A stretch of 64,000 bases of DNA from RBG-16-34-14 sp963727535 (lineage in GTDB: Bacteria > Bacteroidota > Ignavibacteria > Ignavibacteriales > Ignavibacteriaceae). The notes under the pieces are model-generated. The model ran no database searches and was not told the origin of the DNA. It saw only the letters and a program-made list of their open reading frames with translations. The stretch covers positions 620,001 through 684,000 of the forward strand of contig CAVSGR010000001.1 in the NCBI GenBank assembly GCA_963727535.1, given 5' to 3'. Positions 1 through 10,690 of this stretch are shown here, piece by piece (position 1 is the first letter of the stretch; every line of letters begins with the position of its first letter). The translations under genes were made by a program, and so were the position numbers.

Positions 1-192
1 TCTGTGCCAAACCCAGCCGTCGTCGGAAATCAAACCGCCGCCGCCAGTACCGAAAGTGTAATACTTGCCGTCGCACAGCGTTACGGTTGATGGATAATGG
101 ATGTAAGGTTCGCCAACTTGAGCCAATGCCGAACCAGATAGCCAGAACAAGAGCAGGGCAGAAACCGCTGCTGTTAGAATACGGAATTTCAT
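1..192 (-). CDS. Family 43 glycoside hydrolase, N-terminal part only (runs off the left edge)
   Basis: Only the first 64 codons are in the window. They encode a Sec signal peptide of about 25 residues ending in SGSALAQ, followed by the opening strand of a GH43 five-bladed propeller (YIHYPSTVTLCDGKYYTFG, then GGGGLISDDGW). This resembles secreted arabinan or arabinoxylan arabinosidases. The start ATG at 190-192 is preceded by a good GGAGG ribosome binding site. Two oddities: the position that is normally the catalytic-base Asp in HDPS is Tyr here (HYPS), and the stretch is visibly richer in G+C than the rest of the window. The family is clear from the motif, but substrate and activity cannot be judged from this fragment. 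Confidence 0.75.
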   Translation of the reverse strand, partial: MKFRILTAAVSALLLFWLSGSALAQVGEPYIHYPSTVTLCDGKYYTFGTGGGGLISDDGWVWHR

Positions 193-239
193 AAAACCTC
201 CAATAACAAAACTATTAAGATTAAAAAAAGTATAATTCA

Positions 240-980
240 TTATTTCCCAGCACTTTCAATGTTCATGGTAAGATCCTTAATTGGATTACCATTCTCATCT
301 ATAAAGCGTACACAAAAATCACTCATACCCGGACCATTGATTACGGCACCTCGAATAATGTTTTGACCTTTTTTAAGTGTGAGTCGATTGGAAACACAGT
401 CATCCATAACCATACGACGATCACCAGAGAGGATGACAGCTTCTTTGCCATTAAGCCACCACATAGATGCCGAATTAGAACCGACTGCCATACGAACATT
501 CTTCATCTCACTTGGGCTATTAACAATAGTAACTGCCCAGAACAGAACGCCGTATATCTTTTTATTCAAACCATAGGCGAAACGAAAAAGTTTAACATTG
601 AAATTGGTAGCGTCCAGGGCATGCCATACCAGTTCCTGATCCCCTACCTTCACTTTATCACCATCTTGGGGAACAGCTGTAAATTGGGTGGGAAAGTATA
701 AGGTATCAAAAGCGTTTCGAATGTAGCTGTCTGTAAACACGGTGTTGCTGCGGTTTGGTTTGTCAATAGGTTCAAGAAGCAGCCAGCGCTGGAGAAATCC
801 GTCAGCGTCCGGAGCCTTGGGGGAAGATGTAACAGGCTCAAAGTATGGCGCAAGACTACGAGTAGTATCACCGGCTGTTGTGCTGTGAACAGCACTACCG
901 GATATACCAGAGTAACCCTGAAGCGCCAATATAACAAAGATGCCGAATACGAGCATCATGATATTTCGGAATATTTTCAT
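240..980 (-). CDS. Secreted conserved protein, jelly-roll-like, function unknown
   Basis: This 246-residue protein has an N-terminal hydrophobic segment (residues about 5-25) that looks like a signal peptide or membrane anchor. The rest is one domain rich in beta-type sequence. Its second half has the pattern seen in galactose-binding-like folds: SASMWWLNGKEAV, then LTLKKGQNIIRGAV, then a closing strand DFCVRFIDENGNPIKDL. I recall similar proteins encoded beside xylan enzymes in Bacteroidota, sometimes labelled as acetylxylan-esterase-associated, but I see no GxSxG motif or other catalytic signature. A carbohydrate-binding or accessory role is inference. The start has an AGAGGTG ribosome binding site. 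It lies between a GH43 and a GH51, so a role in arabinoxylan use is plausible. Confidence 0.6.
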   Translation of the reverse strand: MKIFRNIMMLVFGIFVILALQGYSGISGSAVHSTTAGDTTRSLAPYFEPVTSSPKAPDADGFLQRWLLLEPIDKPNRSNTVFTDSYIRNAFDTLYFPTQFTAVPQDGDKVKVGDQELVWHALDATNFNVKLFRFAYGLNKKIYGVLFWAVTIVNSPSEMKNVRMAVGSNSASMWWLNGKEAVILSGDRRMVMDDCVSNRLTLKKGQNIIRGAVINGPGMSDFCVRFIDENGNPIKDLTMNIESAGK

Positions 981-1073
981 AGTACACCTCTTTTAGAATA
1001 GAATTTTAGATTCTTGTATGCAAAAAATGAGAACGAATCTCTTTTGAATTAAACATTAACTTTTACTTAAAAA

Positions 1074-2615
1074 CTAAGGAACCAATTCCAAAACTATAAC
1101 CGAAATAGGAGGCATATTTACTTTAAGATTTTCTCCTGTGATTGTGAAATCGCTGAAAGTTTTAGGTTCAACTTTTACAGGATTCTCAAATGTATTATGA
1201 TCGTGAACATCCGGTGATGTTAAAATCCTCCCAGTAATTTTTTTAGCATCAAAGTCTTTCAAATCAATATCAACCGATTGACCGTTTATATTATCAATAT
1301 TTGTAAGTGAAATGTGAATCTTACCTGATTGATCTTTTGAAGCAGAAACAGATAGAGCAGGAATTTTTGTGTTATTCAATACAAAATCATTCGAGGTAAT
1401 GTGAATCGGTATCAGTTCTGCGTCCTGGTGAACATTGTACATCTCCATTACATAATATGTAGGAGTAAGAATAATTTTTTGTTCGTTTGTAAGTATAACT
1501 GATTGAAGGACATTTACCATCTGTGCCAGATTTGCAATTTTAACACGGTCCGCATGATTGTTAAATATGTTCAACGTAATTCCGGCAATCATTGCATCAC
1601 GCATTGTATTTTGCTGGTATAATTGTCCGTTACCTTCAGGATCGGTTTCATACCAACCGCCCCATTCATCAACAACTATTGCGACTCTTTTCTTTGGATC
1701 ATATTTATCCATTATTTTACTGTTACTGCTAATCACATTTTCCATACGCCATGCTTGCTGCATAGTTTTAAAATATTCATCATTTGTAAACTTTGTTGAT
1801 GAACTTTTGTTACCCCAGTTTGTAACAGAATAATGATGAATTGAAATGCCTTCAAATCTTCTGGCAGGTATGTTCTTCATAATTTCTTCTGTCCATTTAT
1901 TTCCGGGACCACCGGGACCAACTGCTATTCTAAAAAGTTTTTCGGTATTACTGTAACTAGTCATTGCAGTCGCAAATTGTTTGTATAAATTTATATAATG
2001 GTCAACCGTCATACTTCCACCACAATCCCAAGATTCATTTCCTATTCCCCAAAATTTTACATTCCACGGTTTATCACGGCCATTCTTTTCACGCATGTCA
2101 GTTAAATAGCTTGTTCCATTAGCATGATTTGCATATTGTACCCATTCAACTGCTTCCCTTACCGTTCCGGTATTCATATTAACAGCAAGATAGGGTTCCG
2201 CACCAAGCAATTCACACATATTTAAAAACTCAGTCGTACCAAAACTATTATCTTCCCTCACATTACCCCAGGCAAGATTTTCAATTGGTTTTCTCTCATT
2301 TTGTGGTCCTATGGCATCTTCCCAATGATAAGTATCTGCAAAACACCCGCCGGGCCAACGAAGAATCGGTATTTTTAATTTCTTGAGAGCATCTATCACA
2401 TCATTTCGCACTCCGTCTGTATTTGGAATTTTGGTGTTATCCTTACCAACAAAAAATCCGCCGTAAATACACCTTCCCAAATCCTCTGCAAAATGTCCGT
2501 AGATGTTTTTACTTATCTGTGTTTCTGCCGAATCTGTAACTAATGTAACTTTGTTCTGAGCTATTAAAACAAACGGTAAAATTCCAAATAGAATTGATAA
2601 GATTAATTTTTTCAT
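1074..2615 (-). CDS. Alpha-L-arabinofuranosidase, GH51
   Basis: This intact 513-residue protein has a Sec signal peptide (residues 1-19, ending LIAQ), so it acts outside the cytoplasm, probably in the periplasm. The TIM barrel begins at about residue 35 (ISKNIYGHFAEDLGRCIYGG) and a C-terminal beta-sandwich runs from about 400 to the end. The GH51 acid/base is Glu194 in WGIGNESWD and the nucleophile is Glu317 in VVDEWGGW; both are present. The family removes alpha-L-arabinofuranosyl side chains from arabinoxylan and arabinan. It follows the two unassigned hydrolases on the same strand with only 23 bases between the coding regions, so co-transcription is likely. The family call is firm; the natural substrate is inferred from context. 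Confidence 0.93.
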   Translation of the reverse strand: MKKLILSILFGILPFVLIAQNKVTLVTDSAETQISKNIYGHFAEDLGRCIYGGFFVGKDNTKIPNTDGVRNDVIDALKKLKIPILRWPGGCFADTYHWEDAIGPQNERKPIENLAWGNVREDNSFGTTEFLNMCELLGAEPYLAVNMNTGTVREAVEWVQYANHANGTSYLTDMREKNGRDKPWNVKFWGIGNESWDCGGSMTVDHYINLYKQFATAMTSYSNTEKLFRIAVGPGGPGNKWTEEIMKNIPARRFEGISIHHYSVTNWGNKSSSTKFTNDEYFKTMQQAWRMENVISSNSKIMDKYDPKKRVAIVVDEWGGWYETDPEGNGQLYQQNTMRDAMIAGITLNIFNNHADRVKIANLAQMVNVLQSVILTNEQKIILTPTYYVMEMYNVHQDAELIPIHITSNDFVLNNTKIPALSVSASKDQSGKIHISLTNIDNINGQSVDIDLKDFDAKKITGRILTSPDVHDHNTFENPVKVEPKTFSDFTITGENLKVNMPPISVIVLELVP

Positions 2616-2638
2616 TTTCGATTACACCATTTTTTAAA

Positions 2639-5372
2639 TTATGTTTTCCTTAATACAAAGTATGGCTGTTGTGTTAAATTCGCTGTTAAACCCGGGTACA
2701 ACCATGCGTTATCTGGCTTTTCTCTCACTTCAAAGTAATATTGAAGAGGATACAAAGTGTCGGTATAATCAGCCGGAATGGTTGCCCGATAACTTTTATC
2801 TGTTCGCTGCATTTCCACTGTTTTGAATCGTTCGGCATGATTTACATGACGATAATATAACAGCACTGATTTAATTGATTTCTCAATTGATATTTCTATC
2901 TTAATGGGTTCTCTGACTTTAAAATGTTTCGGCTGCTCATGGTGACAAATTGCAAAATCACGTTTGGGTCGTCCCAAAGCTTCCTGTATAGCCAATCGTA
3001 CATTGTCCTGCTGAGTAGCATTTTCAGTTGGGGTTTCTTCCAATATTTTTCTCATAAAATCGATATCTTCATCTATTGCGGGCAACCTATCAAGCCAGTG
3101 ACCCCGAATCAGATCGTATTCACCAATGGTGATGTTATGTTTATAAACATCCCTCGCAATATTTGCAAGTTCTATCCAGAAGTTCCTTGCCTTATGATAA
3201 GTTTTTATAGATAATTCCAATGCAGTGCGGTCGCCGCTTTGCTTAAAGATTCCGAAGAGAACGCCGGCTCTGAATTTGGCTCCAAAGAAACGACCTAAGC
3301 CTGCTGCTATCGTTACATCAATAGCCATTCTGCGGAATTCAGGTTTTTGTTTTCCTTTAGAACTGTTTTTTGCCGCGGCAAGATGTTTATCTGCAGCCTC
3401 AGCATAGTCCTCTATCCATTGTGCATATTCGATTGGAGAATATTTTCCGCTGCGTTTACCTTTTAACAATTCATCGGCAAAATCGTTGATACGCATAAAC
3501 AATTGAGGATCCATCGGGCTGACATTGCCAAAAACCTGGGGCGATGGAGTATCCCAATACGGATTCTGTTTGGGATCGGCCAAAGATTGGTTAGTGTATA
3601 TCTCGGGCCAGTAAGTATTGTTACCAGCCGAAGCTCCATGAGCAGTTAACACAATCGGAAGTATGGGGAATGCGTTTGCCAAAGCTAACTCAACTTCATC
3701 GCTCCCCGCACCAAACTGTTTAACCAAATATCGGCGCCAAACATCCGGTTCAGTAGCAGGATTGTAAGCCAGCCTGCCAAAAACTCTGTAACTGTAAAGA
3801 TATTTTTCCCAATCCCATTTAGGTTTTAATGATTTATCCAAATAAGCGCAACGACCACCTGCAATTCCCGAACCCCGCCGGCCTTTGAATGAAAGCGGTT
3901 CCATAAGTTCGGCTCCGACACTACCGCAAAAACTGAAATTTTTTGAGTGAGCAGAACTCATTTCAGGATCACCCCAAAGCAAAACTCGTTGTGTGCCCGG
4001 CCAGATTCTGTGCAAGATACCGTGCTGCCTGTTTTCCTTAAATAGATCACCATAACCGTAGCGCATAAAACTTCTCGAGCCAGCACTCAGGTTCATTAAT
4101 CCTTCCGCTTTTTGATCCGCCTTTGGAATTTCAAACGCCCTAATATCTGCTTGATGATAAGGCAAGCCAAGGTGTTCTGCCCAGTACTTGGGAGAGACAT
4201 TGACCGGCATTCCGGTGGCAACTGCCGTGTCTATCATTTCCTGGTTTATTCCTTTCGCATGCATATCTATCTCTACTTTTCGACCACACGTAGCTACTCC
4301 GTCAAATACTGTTTTCCAAAAATTGTAACTACCTTCTTTTACACCACTCTCTCCATGCACCCGGAACGTTATTCCACTGATAGCCGGACAAGCTTTCAAA
4401 AGTTGTCGAACAGCATCCCGGCAATATGCGCCGTGAGTTTCAGGTGTTAATCCTTCAATTGTATAGTTTGCATTAGGACTATTCAGCCATTTATACCCGT
4501 GCATCCAGATTCCCAACTGAAATTGAATGCCCCGGGCTACTGTCTGTTCGCTTATAAACTTAAGCATCTCGAGATTCTTCTCACGTTCCGCATCAGGGAG
4601 CTGCGGTACTTTTACATTGTATCCCGGAACAGATAAAAAGAACGGATAGGCAAAAAGGAAATATGCGTCAGTTACATCCTGGAGAAAATCATAACCTATT
4701 CCCAAACTCAAACTAAATCTATTAAAGCGTTGCGTGGTTAACATTGTAAGATATTGTTTCCACATCTCGCGGTCGTAGAACCAGGGTTTATCTTCTATTT
4801 CGCTTACAAAGAGTCTGCTGACGCTGCGGATTTTATTTGCAGGTTTTTCAATAACGGGTTTTTGAATTTTCAAAGAATCCAAAGGCTGAACGGAATATTG
4901 CACACGATCGGCAAGTTCCAGCAAAGCGTAAACAAGTCCGCGAGCGTCATATCCGCAAGCCAATAGAATTTGTTTGTCATTAAATTTAACAGGAACTAAT
5001 CCAAGAGCTTCATTTGTATCTGGGAATTTCAATTTTTGAATTTTTTAACAGCGTTCGAGATAAAGTTGAATCTGATCCGGTAACAACAATAATTAAATCT
5101 TCACCTCTTGCCTGAGAAATCATATCACATCTGAATACATCTATTCCTTCTAACTTTAATGATTTCTCCAGTTCATTTACAGCCCACTGCGAAGGATGCA
5201 AACCTGCTGTTTGATCATCCTTATCTATTACAATAGAGACTCCATTTGTATCAAAATCATAAAAGCTTAAAGCAGAAATTCCCAAAGCAGAAACTCCGGC
5301 TATCTTCACAAATTGTCTTCTGCTAATTCCTTTCGGCTCGCCGGTAGTTTTTTGATTCAGAAAATCTTTCAT
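2639..5372 (-). CDS. Tat-exported GH67/GH115-like hydrolase, family unassigned (one frameshift)
   Basis: I read one gene of about 911 residues broken by a frameshift near 5030, in a run of T. The N-terminal piece (5010-5372) starts at an ATG 13 bases after the upstream stop and carries a twin-arginine signal, SRRQFVKIAGVSALGISAL, so export would be by Tat, unlike the Sec signals of its neighbours. Next comes an alpha/beta domain like the N-terminal domain of GH67, GH115 and GH20 enzymes (ACGYDARGLVYALLELADR). The remainder (2639-5032) looks like a TIM barrel with candidate catalytic HGESG, followed by a helical C-terminal region and a beta domain. The domain order resembles alpha-glucuronidases, but I do not recognise a defined family, so the activity is not assigned. 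Confidence 0.6.
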
Positions 5373-5385
5373 TGAATTTACTTTT

Positions 5386-7657
5386 TCAATTTCCTTTAAA
5401 TAATTTTTGATAAAGGTCCGGGTTGAGTTCATACATACCGGTAATACTATGAAGATGATTTGCAGAAACCCATGGGAGCCAGAATCTGTGTCCACCGCGT
5501 CCGCGGCCATACCACCCCGGACCCAGGCTCCAGTGTTCCTGCTGCCATCCAATCCCTTTCATATCATACTGGCGTCCCGGAAGCGCAACCATTGATTTGG
5601 TGTCATGCAAAAGAACCCGTGCGACATAAAGATAGTGCTCGTCTTTTGTATAAGAATACAACTTAGCATAAGATGGAGCGGACCAGTCCAGATATTCATC
5701 CGCTCCGCCCGGACCGCGAGCCGATATTCCCTGAAGCCCAATTGTCGGAACTCCTTTCTTCCAGTGCAGTTTGGCATTATCCGCATCAACTGGCATCGGA
5801 AGATTCCAAATCCATATCCAGCTTTCAGCATAATCTGCAGCAACTTTTGCGCGTTCAAGCCATTTAGTATCTTTTGTTGATTCATATAAACTTAGATATG
5901 CTTCCAGACTCAACATCCCGGCTTCTTTATCGGTAATATTCGGGTTGTCACAAGTACCGCCAACGAAGAGTTCTTTTTCTCCCCAATTTTTCCAGACATA
6001 TTCTGCTGAACGAATTGCTGATTGCATGTATTTGGGGTCACCTGTTTCTTGAGACATTAAAATAAGCAAAGGTACCGGACAATAGCTGGTAGATCCTGTT
6101 TGTTCTGCGACCTCACTACTTCCGGATTTCCAGCGCCGGGGAAATGAGCCATCATCCCGCTGCTGTAAGATCAGCCAGTCGACATATTTTTTAACCCAGC
6201 TTAACCATTCAGGATGTGCGTGACCAAGTTTGCGTTCTCTTTGATATGCTTGTACAAGTACCCTCATACCTTCTGTCGCATTTCTTATAAAAGGTGCAAG
6301 CCATTCCTGATGATCACCTGTCCATGGTTTTCCAGTTGCAAGATCGTAGCCTGACTGTTCAAGCGGTATTTTAGAAAGTGCATTAATCATCGATGAAATA
6401 ATGTTCAGTCCGATACTTCTCATTTTTTTTCCGCGTACGGTAGTGTCACGGTTGCTTTCAAGTAATAATTGATTGGCACATTCGATGTTCTTACTTACAA
6501 AACCCATAACACGACATAGTCCAATTCCATTGAGGTTCGGTGGTATCAAATGTAGCCACAGCAAAGGGGATTCCTGTTCGCCCGTCAATTGTAGCAGCCT
6601 GATCAGCGAGATGATCGGTAAGAACCCGACGCACCTGATCAACATCGATGGGAGTAACTGCCGGTTTTAATGTGTTCCATGCCCATCGCCAGGTATTACG
6701 CGTAACATCACTAAATGACTCTTTGTTACCGAATCTGAAATTTATTTCGTAACTATGATTAACTCCTTGAGAGATAGGATGAAACCGGCGAAACCATATT
6801 GGCTGTGAGCCTGCATTTGGTCCGAATGCATATCTGCTGATAGTACCGGGAAACTGGAAACCAAACTCGATAGGATTTTCGTCCTTCTGCCATGTTCCAA
6901 AAGCACCAAATTGAAATCTTGCATCGGTCATAACATTTTTTACTAGTTTTGTTTCTTCATCTGTCGATGCACCATTTGGTGATGGATCAAGCATGGCAAC
7001 CGAAGAACCATTGCCGAAAGAAAGCGCAAACAGGGGAGCCGGAAGCATATCTTCACGTAAAAGAAATCTTCGAGCCTCGTAGTTTAGTTTACCACCAGGC
7101 GACCGGTCTCCATTGAAGGTTGGATCACCATATATAGCACCTGGAGCCATACAATTTATATCATTCCAGCTTACTGCAGAATCGACCATAAAAACTATCG
7201 ATGAATTGAAACCTCCAGGATTATTCCCAACCACTTCTATTTTTCTGTTAATTGAAAGTACAGTTTCGCTTATATTCCACGTGTCATGAATACGAAAGAC
7301 AACTTTTTTTCCATATACTATTTCAGCACTGGCATCTATACCTGAGTCCGATTTCCGGATGGTATTGTATCCGGAGTTAAGTTCATAAAGCTCATTTTCT
7401 TTCTCAAAGACTTCAATTCTGGCGGGTGACTTTTGCGTGAGGTGTGGAGCTGCTCCTCCAAAAATTTCGATACCCCATTTACCTTCTGCAGTACGGATAA
7501 ATGAAACAGTTGCACCGTTCTTTAATTTTCCAAGTTCAACCTGATTGCTTTGTTGTGCAAACGAAACCGATACTGATACTGATATGAATAATAAAAGTAT
7601 TAAATATCTGCCCAACATCTTTAGGTCTGAAACAATGTCCAACTTATTTCGATTCAT
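5386..7657 (-). CDS. Secreted beta-sandwich plus (alpha/alpha)6-toroid hydrolase, family unassigned (one frameshift)
   Basis: Two reading frames (6491-7657 and 5386 to about 6500) join to about 757 residues. The frame changes near 6495, just after QWNWTM, and continues as GFVSKNIECANQLLLE. A signal peptide ends in SVSFAQ. Residues about 35-300 look like a beta-sandwich; the C-terminal 400 residues have the helical-repeat, aromatic-rich pattern of (alpha/alpha)6 barrels as in GH105, GH127 or GH154-like enzymes (ATEGMRVLVQAYQRER, ITDKEAGMLSLEAYLSLYE, GPGWYGRGRGGHRFWLPWV). I cannot name a family. The gene overlaps the end of the preceding small gene by 14 bases and is followed at 13 bases by the Tat-exported hydrolase, so the three are probably one transcript. 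A start at 7618 is also possible. Confidence 0.6.
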
Positions 7658-8012
7658 TGTTTGATTTAGCGAGTCGCTTCAGAATCATTACCCTTTCTCC
7701 TCGCATTCCCTGTGACTTCATAGAGATAGAATCTCCCATAACCGTGCATTGATGGCTCATAGTCATATCATTAAAACTTGTATCAAACGAGAACTTTTTG
7801 CCATCTATCTTTCCATTACTAATTGGAATTTCTCCCATTTGAGTTTCAAGAGAACCGGTTAAACTATCTCCTACTACATGGAAATTATACATTAATTCAA
7901 AAGATCCATTCGGACCTTGCATTTCACCTTTCCATTTCCCCTCAATGCTCTGTGCATTAGCAATACTCATTGTTAAAAAGAACGCTAAACAAAAATAAAG
8001 TAAACGTGACAT
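7644..8012 (-). CDS. Small secreted protein, beta-barrel-like, function unknown
   Basis: A 122-residue protein starting at the ATG at 8010-8012, which has AAAGGA seven bases upstream; in-frame ATGs at 8027 and 8057 are possible but lack such a site. A signal peptide ends in SIANAQ. The mature part (SIEGKWKGEMQGPNGSFEL, then VGDSLTGSLETQMGEIPISNG, then KKFSFDTSF) alternates strands in the way of small lipocalin-like or eight-stranded barrel proteins that are common and mostly unstudied in Bacteroidota. No catalytic motif is visible. It sits between a GH3 and an unassigned hydrolase on the same strand, overlapping the latter by 14 bases. Confidence 0.6.
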   Translation of the reverse strand: MSRLLYFCLAFFLTMSIANAQSIEGKWKGEMQGPNGSFELMYNFHVVGDSLTGSLETQMGEIPISNGKIDGKKFSFDTSFNDMTMSHQCTVMGDSISMKSQGMRGERVMILKRLAKSNNESK

Positions 8013-8072
8013 GGTTAATCCTTTCATAATATGTGAATGAATTTGTTGTAAGCTCAATTGGTTTTCTTTTAA

Positions 8073-10661
8073 CTATTCTATTGTAACTTTGAATGATTTT
8101 AGATCATTATTGTCAGAACTAGTCCCATAGAATATTTCATATTCTCCTTTAGCTATTTCCATTTTACCGGCTTTACGATCAAAAAATTCGAATGATAAAG
8201 GTGATAAATTTATGATAACATTGCTTGTTTTACCTGCAGCCACATTTACCCTTTGAAACCCTCTTAACGTTTTAATCGGTCCATCTATATCATTAACCTT
8301 ATGTACATAAACTTGAACAGTCTCAGTTCCGTCTTGTTTACCTGTATTCGATACAGGTATTTTAAGTTCAACACTTTCATCTTTTTTGATTTCAGTTTTA
8401 CTAATTTGAGCATCACCAATTTTGAAAGTTGTATAACTCAATCCATAACCAAATGGGAAAAGTGGGTCGGACATAAAACGATAAGTACGACCTTTCATTG
8501 AATAATCTTCAAAATCCGGTAACTGGTTTATATTTTTATAGAAGGTAATTGGGAGCTTACCTGAGGGATTGTAATCACCAAATAATACATCTGCAACTGC
8601 CTGTCCACCGGATTCACCGCTATACCATGCCTGGAGAATAGCTTCACAGCTTTCTGTTTCCGGTACAAAATCGATTGCAGAACCTGAGCAGTTTACAAAA
8701 ACAATCTTTTTGCCAGCTTGTTTAAGCTCTTTTATACATTCACGCTGTATTTCCGGAAGTTCTATATCAGTACGGTCGCCACCCTTAAAACCAGGCAATT
8801 CGACTGGCATTTGTTCCCCTTCCAATTGAGATGAAATACCGCCGGCGAAAATGACCACATCAATATCTTTTAGTTTATTAATAAGTTCATCAAATTTAAC
8901 AGGTATTTCTTTACCAAAGTTTAAACTAAGACTTGCCGGCCAGTTACCTATCTGCCTGAAATTCGCTTCAATTTTATATTCTTTACCTTTTTCAACCTGT
9001 AATGGAATACGGATTGTACGAGGTCCCCATCTTCGGGGTTTAAACAGTGTATCTGCATTTACTATAAGTTCGAACCTTCCTCTTGGCTCTATTTTAAATA
9101 CAACCTCTCCCGATTCCGAAGGTTTATAAACTGTTTCGTATTTACCCGAGAAATCTATTAGGTTAACTCCAGAAGCAAATTCATGCTGTCCTTCAGTGGT
9201 TAATTGTATTTGATTGTTTATTTGTTCAACAACAGCAGCTTCACCTTTTAATTCACGGTTGTTCCAATATGTGGCTTTAATTCCTGCCTTGCCGTTTATT
9301 GAACAATCTCCAATTACAGTTTCAATGTACATCTTCTCTGTTAAGTCACATCCTCTGTCATACACTATATTTTTATCGGAAATTTTAGTTTTGATACCGT
9401 CAAGTATCGTTATTGTGCTAAAAGGTCTACCATTGTAATTTCCCCACATCAGCCGCTCATCATCAGCATTGGGACCAATTACAGCAATTTTTTTTATAGA
9501 TTTTGATAAAGGTAAAATACTGTTTTTGTTCTGAAGGAGAGTCATTGTCTCTCTCGCCATATCCAAAGCTAATTTTTTATGTTCATCGTTATTAACTATT
9601 GATATTGGAATTTTTGTCCATGGCACCAATGCATCATCGTCCATCTCTCCCAGATCAAAACGACCAACTAAAACCCGCATTAAACTTTTATCAATATCCT
9701 CTTCATAAATTAAACCTTTTTCTACAGCCTCAGGTAATTGTTTAAATGAAGGACCTGCACATTCAACATCAGTTCCGGCAAGAACTCCTTTAGCAGCAGC
9801 ATGAACTTCATCTGAGGAAACTTTATGGCTGTTATAGAAATCGGAAATTGCTCCGCAATCGGAAACCACAAGATATTTAAAGCCCCACTCATCTCGCAGT
9901 ATTCTCTGAAGTAATCGTGTACTGCCGCAGCAAGGTTCATCATCCAGACGCTGATATGCACACATTACTTCTCGAACACCTGCTTGTTGAACCAAAGATT
10001 TGAATGCAGGAAGATATGTTTCCCTCAAGTCGCGTGGATCAACATTATTAATATTGAGTGTATGCCGGCTCCATTCGGGTCCAGAGTGAACGGCAAAGTG
10101 CTTGGCACAAGCTAAGAGTTTTCTGTACCTGCTATCGGTAGGACCTTGCAAACCTTTTACAACAGAAATTCCCATTCTCGAAGTAAGGTAAGGATCTTCA
10201 CCGTAGGTTTCCTGCCCTCTTCCCCATCGCGGATCGCGAAATATATTAATATTAGGTGTCCAAACGGAAAGACTAAGGAATCGCCGATTCTCCAAACCTC
10301 TCTTTTGAGATTGGTTGTATTTGGCTCGTACTTCATCAGATACAGCATTAAAAATTTTGTAGACTAATTCATCATCAAAGGAAGCTGCCATGCCTATCGG
10401 TTCAGGAAAAACGGTTACACTATCATTATTTGCCAAGCCATGCAGGGCTTCGCTCCACCAATTAAATTTTTTTAGTCCAAGACGAGGTATAGCATCCGAT
10501 TCATCACTCATTAAGGTTGCTTTTTCTTCCAGCGTTAAGCGTGAGATTAAATCTTTAGCTCTCTCTTCCGAACTTAAATTTGGGTCTTGATAGGGCAAAG
10601 TTTGTGCTCTTAAACTCAATGAGAATAAAAAGCATATAATAATCAGTAATTCTTTTTTCAC
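8073..10661 (-). CDS. Beta-xylosidase/beta-glucosidase, GH3 with PA14-like insert
   Basis: This intact 862-residue GH3 enzyme has a signal peptide ending LSLRAQ. The N-terminal TIM barrel carries the nucleophile Asp268 in VVSDCGAIS and the substrate-contact motifs RDPRWGRGQETYGEDP and AKHFAVHSG. The second alpha/beta domain is interrupted at about residues 455-585 by a PA14-like module (GIKATYWNNRELKGEA), and a fibronectin-III-like domain closes the protein from about 760. The SDCGAI motif and this layout match the Bacteroidota xylosidase branch of GH3 better than the cellobiase branch, but specificity is inference. It is a close paralogue of the GH3 at 45839-48436. GH97 lies 29 bases upstream and the small secreted protein follows downstream, consistent with one operon. 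Confidence 0.92.
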   Translation of the reverse strand: MKKELLIIICFLFSLSLRAQTLPYQDPNLSSEERAKDLISRLTLEEKATLMSDESDAIPRLGLKKFNWWSEALHGLANNDSVTVFPEPIGMAASFDDELVYKIFNAVSDEVRAKYNQSQKRGLENRRFLSLSVWTPNINIFRDPRWGRGQETYGEDPYLTSRMGISVVKGLQGPTDSRYRKLLACAKHFAVHSGPEWSRHTLNINNVDPRDLRETYLPAFKSLVQQAGVREVMCAYQRLDDEPCCGSTRLLQRILRDEWGFKYLVVSDCGAISDFYNSHKVSSDEVHAAAKGVLAGTDVECAGPSFKQLPEAVEKGLIYEEDIDKSLMRVLVGRFDLGEMDDDALVPWTKIPISIVNNDEHKKLALDMARETMTLLQNKNSILPLSKSIKKIAVIGPNADDERLMWGNYNGRPFSTITILDGIKTKISDKNIVYDRGCDLTEKMYIETVIGDCSINGKAGIKATYWNNRELKGEAAVVEQINNQIQLTTEGQHEFASGVNLIDFSGKYETVYKPSESGEVVFKIEPRGRFELIVNADTLFKPRRWGPRTIRIPLQVEKGKEYKIEANFRQIGNWPASLSLNFGKEIPVKFDELINKLKDIDVVIFAGGISSQLEGEQMPVELPGFKGGDRTDIELPEIQRECIKELKQAGKKIVFVNCSGSAIDFVPETESCEAILQAWYSGESGGQAVADVLFGDYNPSGKLPITFYKNINQLPDFEDYSMKGRTYRFMSDPLFPFGYGLSYTTFKIGDAQISKTEIKKDESVELKIPVSNTGKQDGTETVQVYVHKVNDIDGPIKTLRGFQRVNVAAGKTSNVIINLSPLSFEFFDRKAGKMEIAKGEYEIFYGTSSDNNDLKSFKVTIE

Positions 10662-10690
10662 TTTATCTCCCGTTTATGATAATATAGATT

